Made by a program: the position numbers and the translations under genes
Assembly (NCBI GenBank): GCA_001314845.1
Contig: LJZQ01000022.1
Span: forward strand, 1 to 64,000
Direction of reading: 5' to 3'
DNA from: Marinobacter excellens HL-55
GTDB taxonomy: Bacteria > Pseudomonadota > Gammaproteobacteria > Pseudomonadales > Oleiphilaceae
DNA: 64,000 bases
Notes under the pieces: model-generated
What the model was told of the DNA's origin: nothing
The model's input: only the letters and a program-made list of their open reading frames with translations
Databases searched by the model: none
In this document: piece after piece, positions 61,234 through 64,000 of the stretch
Layout of the letters: the number at the start of each line of letters is the position of its first letter
Numbering within the stretch: position 1 is the first letter of the stretch

Positions 61234-63332
61234 ACTTTGCCTCCAGAGATTCGGCCGCTTCTCAGGGCTTCAATAACCTCTTGCTTCGGGCCATCGGCGA
61301 CGATCTGCCCGTTGTCGATGACAATAATTCTTGATGCAAGCTCAAGTAACAGGGAGCGATGAGTGATCATGACCATGGTTCGGTCTTTGCCAACAGTTTT
61401 TAAGCTTTTGCACAAGCTTGCTTCAGATGAGTGGTCCAATGATTCTGTTGGTTCATCAAGAACCATTATTGGTGGGTCACTGACAAGAGCCCTTGCGATA
61501 GCAACGGTTTGTCTTTGGCCACCTGAGAGGCCTTGCCCGTTTTCGCCAATGATAAAGTCGTAGCCGGCGGGGTGTTTGCTAGCGAGTGTGTCCAAGCCGC
61601 TCAGGTCAGCGGCTTTTAACAAACGCTCATCACCGGCCGTCGGATCTCCCAAAAGAACGTTATGTTTGAGGGAGCCATGCATCAAATGAACGTCTTGCGG
61701 TACGTAACCAATTTGTTTGCGAAGGAATCCGGGGTCAAGCTGCCGGCTCTCAACACCATCAAAAAGAATTGAGCCTGTCTCTGGCTGATATAGCCCGAGC
61801 ATAAGCCTCTGAAGGGTTGTTTTGCCGGAGCCATTTTTGCCCAATACCACGATATGTTCACCGGGCTCAATCGTAAAGCTGGCGTTATGCAGGGCGTAAC
61901 GCTCATCATTTGGATATCGGAAGCTCACGTTTCGAAATTCAATTTTGCCGTTTAAGCTTGGCCGGGTGATCCATTCTTTGCCTTCAGGGCGCTCCTGAGG
62001 TAGCTCCATCACGGTGTTAAGGGTTTCTAGAGCCGTGGCTGCATTGTGGTATTGCGCCAAAAGTCCCGCAGTCTGACTGATCGGGGCCATAACCCTCGAT
62101 GACAGAAGATAGGCCGCAATTAAGCCGCCTTGGCTAAGTTGCCCATCGATTAAAAGATAAACACCGATAACCACTATGGACACGGCAACAGTATGTTGTG
62201 CAAGTGCGGCCCCCTGGGTCACAGTCCCTGATAGCAAGCGCATGGCGGCATTTTGTCGAGATACTTGCAGGGAGCTGCCTTCGAAATCGGCTTGTATATG
62301 CCCCTCACCGTTAAAGCTTTTAACGGTCTCCAGATTATTAATCGCTTCAACAATGATAGCGTTTCTATGGGAACTAGCCTTCATTGAAGAGTCGGACATG
62401 GCCCGGAGCTGTTTCTGTACGCTCGCTGCATAGAGCAGCAGCAGCAAAGCACCAACAATGATTGGTAGCACCAGTGGCCAGCCAATCCAGGCAATAATTG
62501 CCATAAAAAGAAGGCTGAAAGGCAGATCTACAAGGGCCAGCACAGTGAGTGACGAGGTAAATGCGCGAACGCTCTCAAAGCTCTGTATGCTGTTGGCAAA
62601 GGCTCCCGTTGAACCGGGTTTACTTGCGAGATTGAGACCGAGTACCCGGCTCATAATCCGGGATGAGACTTCGACGTCCGTCCGGAGTGCGGCCAGGTCG
62701 ACAAACCAGGTGCGCATCATTTTAAGGCTGAAATCGGCCAGCAAAACAACCGTCATGCCGATTGCAAGAACCCAGAGTGTGCTGGTTGAGTGATTGGGCA
62801 CAACCCGGTCATAAACGTTCATGATAAATAGGGGCATGCCCAAAGCGAGAATGTTAATCAGCAAGGATGCAACGATCACATCGCGATACAGTGACCGACA
62901 TTTTGACCAGGTGCCCCAGAACCAATGACCGTCATTTGACTTGCTGGCTATACTTGCTCGCCGGCCAGGATTATAAGTTGGTCTGCAATACGCCATGAAG
63001 CCCGAATATTGAGCGTTCAGGGTGTCTAAATCGACAGTTGTGACGGAGTCCGGGAGCTCTGGGTAGATCACCTGAGCTGAATTGTCGGAATCAACACCGG
63101 TTAGCACGCATGCTTTTTCACCGTCCAATAGAAGTATGACCGGAAAAAGTGCGGAATTCAGTGCAGACAAGCTGGACCGAATTTGGTTGCAGCTCATGCC
63201 GATTCTCGAAGCGGCACGAGCTAGTGTGGCGGGTGACAACTGCCCATTGCTGAGAGGTAGGCCACTTGTAATGTGCTCAGGACTATTCGTCAGATTGTAG
63301 TGGCCGCCGACGATCCTCAAACATTCGAGCAA
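61230..63332 (-). CDS. LapB/RtxB-like type I secretion ABC transporter
   Basis: At least 700 residues. N-terminal C39-like domain (about 1-125) without an obvious catalytic Cys, six transmembrane helices (about 155-430), then an ATPase with Walker A GKNGSGKTT, signature LSGGQRQTVA and Walker B VLDEPTE. Exports large RTX adhesins without cleaving a leader. The only in-frame near-start is a TTG at 63332, but the family-like residues IDSHLDPLL continue in frame upstream with no ATG or GTG. The true start is therefore uncertain. Confidence 0.88.
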   Translation of the reverse strand: MLECLRIVGGHYNLTNSPEHITSGLPLSNGQLSPATLARAASRIGMSCNQIRSSLSALNSALFPVILLLDGEKACVLTGVDSDNSAQVIYPELPDSVTTVDLDTLNAQYSGFMAYCRPTYNPGRRASIASKSNDGHWFWGTWSKCRSLYRDVIVASLLINILALGMPLFIMNVYDRVVPNHSTSTLWVLAIGMTVVLLADFSLKMMRTWFVDLAALRTDVEVSSRIMSRVLGLNLASKPGSTGAFANSIQSFESVRAFTSSLTVLALVDLPFSLLFMAIIAWIGWPLVLPIIVGALLLLLYAASVQKQLRAMSDSSMKASSHRNAIIVEAINNLETVKSFNGEGHIQADFEGSSLQVSRQNAAMRLLSGTVTQGAALAQHTVAVSIVVIGVYLLIDGQLSQGGLIAAYLLSSRVMAPISQTAGLLAQYHNAATALETLNTVMELPQERPEGKEWITRPSLNGKIEFRNVSFRYPNDERYALHNASFTIEPGEHIVVLGKNGSGKTTLQRLMLGLYQPETGSILFDGVESRQLDPGFLRKQIGYVPQDVHLMHGSLKHNVLLGDPTAGDERLLKAADLSGLDTLASKHPAGYDFIIGENGQGLSGGQRQTVAIARALVSDPPIMVLDEPTESLDHSSEASLCKSLKTVGKDRTMVMITHRSLLLELASRIIVIDNGQIVADGPKQEVIEALRSGRISGGKV

Positions 63333-63437
63333 TGGGTCAAGATGGCTGTCGATAAGAACATCCTTATGGACGCAGGTTGTAAGACCGCGCCCTAATACAA
63401 TTAATGGCCATTATCTTCTGTTTTGGTGACCAAAACG

Positions 63438-64000
63438 TCAATTCTCAATGTCTGTTTGATTGGGAAATATGCGAATTTCGATACGCTGGTTTGCCTCATG
63501 AGCTGCCCTGGTGTCACCTTCAATTTTGGGACGATCAAACCCGTAACCGACGACATCCAGTCTTTGGCGTGGAACGCCAAACTGAGACGTAAGTAGCCTG
63601 GCCACAGCTTCTGCTCTCAACTCTGATAAATTCTGATTGAATGAGGCGGAGCCGACCCTTGATGCATGTCCCTCAATCACAACCTTGGCATCGCTGTTGG
63701 ATAGGATGAAATCTGCAATCTCGGTGAGGTCTGGCTCGTAAGTGCTCGCAACTTGAGCAGATCCTATAGAAAACCCGATATCTGCTTCAAATGTTCGCTC
63801 GGGCTCCTCGTCGCGCTTACAGCCTTTTGGATCCACGATTGCCCCTCGGGGTGTTCCAGGGCAAAAGTCGAGGTTGTCCGGAACACCATCACCATCACTA
63901 TCAATTACGTAGTCTGCCATTGAAGGACAGGCGGTTGCGCCGTCAATCGGCAGCGGTGACGCGCCCAAATCCGTCAGAGTGGGAAGACCATCACGAACGA
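63438..64000 (-). CDS. OmpA-family protein, 3' part (cut by window end)
   Basis: The frame is open to the window edge, so the start lies outside. The visible part has a calcium-binding TSP3-like stretch (DSDGDGVPDNLDFCPGTP) and a C-terminal OmpA peptidoglycan-binding domain (VVIEGHASRVGSASFNQNLSELRAEAV). The TTG at 63968 is internal. First gene seen of the secretion block, as in the LapBC/RtxBD-OmpA arrangements of Pseudomonas and Shewanella; it may anchor the secretion machine or adhesin to the cell wall. Confidence 0.88.
   Translation of the reverse strand, partial: VRDGLPTLTDLGASPLPIDGATACPSMADYVIDSDGDGVPDNLDFCPGTPRGAIVDPKGCKRDEEPERTFEADIGFSIGSAQVASTYEPDLTEIADFILSNSDAKVVIEGHASRVGSASFNQNLSELRAEAVARLLTSQFGVPRQRLDVVGYGFDRPKIEGDTRAAHEANQRIEIRIFPNQTDIEN

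Overview
The window looks like chromosomal DNA of a marine gammaproteobacterium, most probably Marinobacter or a close relative. The best indicator is a 512-residue fatty acyl-CoA reductase (9198-10736) of the type used for fatty alcohol and wax ester synthesis. A membrane fatty acid desaturase, a complete periplasmic nitrate reductase operon, acetyl-CoA synthetase next to a LuxR-type regulator, and a LapB/LapC-like type I secretion system fit the same lifestyle: aerobic, lipid-using, facultatively denitrifying and biofilm-forming. I see no rRNA, tRNA, prophage, insertion sequence or CRISPR array.

Layout. 1-2974: 3' end of nudC, murI, then a convergent DUF2156 / methyltransferase pair. 3206-7384: a two-gene signalling operon, an HDOD-fused histidine kinase followed by a REC-PAS-GGDEF-EAL response regulator. 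7653-10736: a MinD/FlhG-like ATPase and the acyl-CoA reductase. 11042-15145: acs, a LuxR regulator and the desaturase. 15507-22261: mixed metabolic and regulatory genes (2-hydroxyacid dehydrogenase, aminotransferase, TtuC-like dehydrogenase, EAL protein, LysR). 22400-27450: a catabolic cluster whose dehydrogenase and kinase resemble the two halves of animal ACAD11, consistent with phosphorylation-driven 4-hydroxyacyl-CoA breakdown. 27524-30381: lipoproteins. 30529-35093: napEFDABC. 35119-39390: PBP4, tandem GST-N protein, GFA protein, PQQ sugar dehydrogenase. 39524-48221: an iron block with a TonB receptor, FhuF, FhuB, FhuD, FhuC and an ABC exporter, with three Fur-like boxes. 48304-58773: housekeeping and small metabolic genes, an E1alpha/E1beta/E2 2-oxoacid dehydrogenase operon, a copper chaperone and a lipid kinase followed by a hybrid pseudogene. 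58836-64000: the type I secretion block, cut by the window end.

The most unusual structure is a dispersed intergenic repeat present six times (13778, 15158, 15342, 23663, 23894, 48871). Each copy is a long hairpin with 20-28 bp arms. The outer arm sequence is unique to each copy yet self-complementary (perfect in four copies, two mismatches in one, one mismatch in another). The arms enclose a conserved core of 54-59 nt, exactly 55 nt in four copies. The core folds into two mini-hairpins, and on one strand both present an NGGA tetraloop in a CANGGANG context, with the two GGA triplets 20-22 nt apart. That is the motif and spacing expected of a CsrA/RsmA dimer site. I propose that these are mobile or dispersed CsrA/RsmA-binding modules. 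This is inference and has not been tested.
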